This document shows, piece after piece, positions 25,473 through 27,078 of a DNA stretch of 27,078 nucleotides. The position numbers and the translations under genes are program-made. The DNA comes from JBEBSD01 sp040394475 (GTDB lineage: Bacteria > Bacteroidota > Bacteroidia > Cytophagales > Spirosomataceae), in the NCBI GenBank assembly GCA_040394475.1, contig JBEBSD010000082.1, forward strand, positions 1 to 27,078, written 5' to 3'. Position 1 is the stretch's first letter; the number at the start of each line of letters is the position of its first letter. The notes beneath the pieces were generated by a model, which saw only the letters and a program-made list of their open reading frames with translations, did not search any database and was not told the origin of the DNA.

Positions 25473-26876
25473 ATGACATACCGTATAGAAAAAGACACCA
25501 TGGGCGAGGTCCAGGTGCCTGCTGATGTGTATTGGGGCGCCCAAACCCAGCGTTCCGTTCTTAATTTCCCGATTGCGCAGGATATTAACAAAATGCCCAA
25601 AGAAATTATCGCTGCTTTCGCCTACCTGAAAAAAGCGGCAGCAATTACCAATGCCGAAGCAGGGGTACTTTCCCCGGAAAAGTCTGATTTGATCGGAAAA
25701 GTATGTGATGAAATTCTGTCAGGAGACCTGAACGACCAGTTTCCGCTGGTCGTCTGGCAAACGGGCTCGGGGACGCAGTCGAACATGAACTGCAATGAGG
25801 TGATTGCCTATCGGGGGCACGTCCTGAACGGCGGGGCGCTAACCGATAAGGAGAAGGCGCTGCATCCGAATGACGACGTGAATAAATCGCAGTCCTCGAA
25901 TGATACGTATCCCACCGCGATGCACATCGCAGCCTATAAAATGCTGGTGGAAGTCACTATTCCCGGGATAGAGAAATTAAGGAATACCCTGAAGGAAAAA
26001 GCCCTGGCTTTTAAAGATGTTGTGAAAATAGGGCGCACGCATTTTATGGATGCTACTCCCTTAACGGTGGGACAGGAGTTTTCAGGGTATGTGTCGCAGC
26101 TGGATCATGGTTTGCGGGCTATCCGGCATACGCTGCCGCATTTATCGGAACTCGCCCTGGGCGGGACGGCCGTGGGGACGGGTATCAATACCCCGGAAGG
26201 GTACGCCGAAAATGTGGCCCGGCATATTGCCGGTCTGACAGGCCTGCCGTTCATAACAGCTGAAAACAAGTTTGAAGCCCTCGCCGCCCATGATGCCATT
26301 GTAGAAGCCCATGGCGCATTGAAAACGGTGGCCGTGAGTTTAATGAAAATAGGGAATGACATCCGTATGCTGGCATCAGGACCACGGTCCGGGATCGGGG
26401 AATTGTACATTCCCGACAACGAACCGGGGAGTTCCATCATGCCGGGAAAAGTGAACCCGACGCAGTGCGAGGCCATGACCATGGTGGCGGCTCAGGTATT
26501 GGGAAATGATGTGGCCATCAACATCGGAGGGGCCAGCGGGCATTTCGAGCTGAATGTTTTCAAACCGATGATGGCCTATAACTTTTTGCATTCGGCCCGG
26601 TTGATCGGTGACGTGACCGTTGCGTTCAATGATAAGTGTGCAACGGGTATCGAACCCCTGTATGCTAACATTAGCCGGCATGTAGACAACTCCCTGATGC
26701 TGGTCACAGCGCTTAATACCCGGATCGGCTATTACAAAGCCGCGGAAATCGCCCAGACCGCGCATAAGAACGGGACCACCCTTAAGGAAACTGCCGTAGC
26801 ACTGGGGTATCTGACACCGGAGGAGTTTGATGAGTGGGTACGGCCGGAGAACATGGTAGGTGTCGTGAATATTTAA
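25473..26876 (+). CDS. fumC: Class II fumarate hydratase (fumarase C)
   Basis: FumC interconverts fumarate and L-malate in the TCA cycle without an iron-sulfur cluster. The 467-residue protein contains the substrate-binding segments GSGTQSNMNCNEV and KSQSSNDTYPTAMH, KIGRTHFMDATPLTVGQEF with H190 (E. coli H188), and the superfamily signature GSSIMPGKVNPTQ with S321 in the position of the catalytic serine. The C-terminal SS-domain is complete. The ATG at 25473 begins MTYRIEKDTMGEVQVPADVY, standard for the family. A TAACTTTT at 25454-25461 is one base from a -7 box, but its spacing to any -33 is poor. Confidence 0.96.
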   Translation: MTYRIEKDTMGEVQVPADVYWGAQTQRSVLNFPIAQDINKMPKEIIAAFAYLKKAAAITNAEAGVLSPEKSDLIGKVCDEILSGDLNDQFPLVVWQTGSGTQSNMNCNEVIAYRGHVLNGGALTDKEKALHPNDDVNKSQSSNDTYPTAMHIAAYKMLVEVTIPGIEKLRNTLKEKALAFKDVVKIGRTHFMDATPLTVGQEFSGYVSQLDHGLRAIRHTLPHLSELALGGTAVGTGINTPEGYAENVARHIAGLTGLPFITAENKFEALAAHDAIVEAHGALKTVAVSLMKIGNDIRMLASGPRSGIGELYIPDNEPGSSIMPGKVNPTQCEAMTMVAAQVLGNDVAINIGGASGHFELNVFKPMMAYNFLHSARLIGDVTVAFNDKCATGIEPLYANISRHVDNSLMLVTALNTRIGYYKAAEIAQTAHKNGTTLKETAVALGYLTPEEFDEWVRPENMVGVVNI

Positions 26877-26880
26877 ATCG

Positions 26881-26940
26881 GAAATCAGCTGTCAGAAATC
26901 AGCTATCAGAAATCAGCTGTCAGCTGTCGGAAATCAGTGG
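26881..26940. repeat. 14-bp tandem repeat after fumC
   Basis: Three adjacent units GAAATCAGCTRTCA (26881-26894, 26895-26908, 26909-26922) are followed by GCTGTCG and a partial fourth unit GAAATCAGTGG (26930-26940). The array starts four bases after the fumC stop. The units differ at one position only. They are direct repeats without spacers, so this is not a CRISPR. Confidence 0.75.
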
Positions 26941-26960
26941 GGCCGCATAAGTGGCCCCAC
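26937..26960 (+). terminator. Perfect GC hairpin downstream of fumC
   Basis: GTGGGGCC (26937-26944) and GGCCCCAC (26953-26960) form an 8-bp perfect stem with loop GCATAAGT. No T-tract follows directly, so it may work as an RNA-stabilising hairpin or REP-like element rather than a classical terminator. Confidence 0.5.
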
Positions 26961-26989
26961 CCAGGCATCTAACCATCAGAAAGTAAGCC

Positions 26990-27017
26990 GCCGATAGCCG
27001 ACTGCCGATAGCCGACA
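26990..27017. repeat. Two 14-bp tandem units forming an inverted counterpart of the fumC-proximal array
   Basis: GCCGATAGCCGACT (26990-27003) and GCCGATAGCCGACA (27004-27017) are adjacent direct repeats. The second unit plus GCT (27004-27020) is an imperfect reverse complement of 26922-26938 (13 of 17 positions by eye, with AGCTGTCGG / CCGACAGCT exact). The GC hairpin lies between these arms, so the tail could fold into one larger structure ending in TTTT. The final 58 bases show no gene. Confidence 0.6.
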
Positions 27018-27078
27018 GCTTTTACCTAACACCTCCCATATAACATCGACATTTTAAGCAGCTTTAAGCTTTATTAAT

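Noticed and set aside
26881..27017. CRISPR-like array after fumC
   Set aside because: Units are 14 bp, directly adjacent and without spacers, and no cas genes are present.

Overview
The window looks like chromosomal DNA from a Bacteroidota bacterium, probably Cytophagales or Sphingobacteriales (the exact lineage is my inference). The signs are an LpxC–FabZ fusion gene, a SusC/SusD outer-membrane pair, DUF2853 and DUF3820 proteins, and TAnnTTTG promoter boxes in place of an E. coli-type -10. The base composition looks even along the window and I see no phage, transposase, plasmid or CRISPR module.

Left part (1-8.6 kb). A tRNA-Met-like gene runs off the left edge on the minus strand; it carries a D-loop insertion but has a near-ideal promoter. 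Next comes a lipid A block on the plus strand: HD-domain phosphohydrolase, lpxD, lpxC/fabZ, lpxA and a stand-alone ABC ATPase, closed by a hairpin. A TolC-like outer-membrane factor and an HlyD/RND-type adaptor follow, with no inner-membrane pump beside them, and end at a strong terminator.

Middle part (8.6-14.2 kb). This holds a DUF2853 gene (minus), gpsA (plus), a DUF3820 gene (minus) that converges with gpsA with one base between their stop codons, a secreted heparinase II/III-family lyase (minus), and a divergent Tat-exported flavin amine-oxidase-like protein (plus).

Right part (14.2-25.2 kb) is the most interesting section. A FadR-type GntR regulator is followed by six co-directional, tightly spaced genes: SusC, lipoprotein SusD, an exported beta-propeller protein with Asp-box-like repeats, a fusion of a periplasmic six-bladed Kelch/mutarotase domain to an SSS sodium symporter, and two proteins without signal peptides that I do not recognise. 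A perfect 21-bp palindrome with the FadR-type core GTCAGAC lies directly after the -7 box of the susC promoter, and a 16/21 match lies in the promoter region of the regulator gene. I read this as a self-contained, ligand-induced uptake system: SusCD imports across the outer membrane, the propeller proteins process or isomerise the ligand in the periplasm, the symporter takes it in, and the last two proteins act in the cytoplasm. The substrate cannot be read from the sequence. The usual sialate genes (nanA, nanE, nanK) are absent, so sialic acid is not supported.

Right edge (25.2-27.1 kb). A second tRNA(CAT)-like gene on the minus strand has a poorly paired anticodon stem and lies between 11-bp inverted repeats. 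It is followed by fumC and a repeat-rich tail of 14-bp tandem units, a perfect GC hairpin and a longer imperfect inverted repeat.
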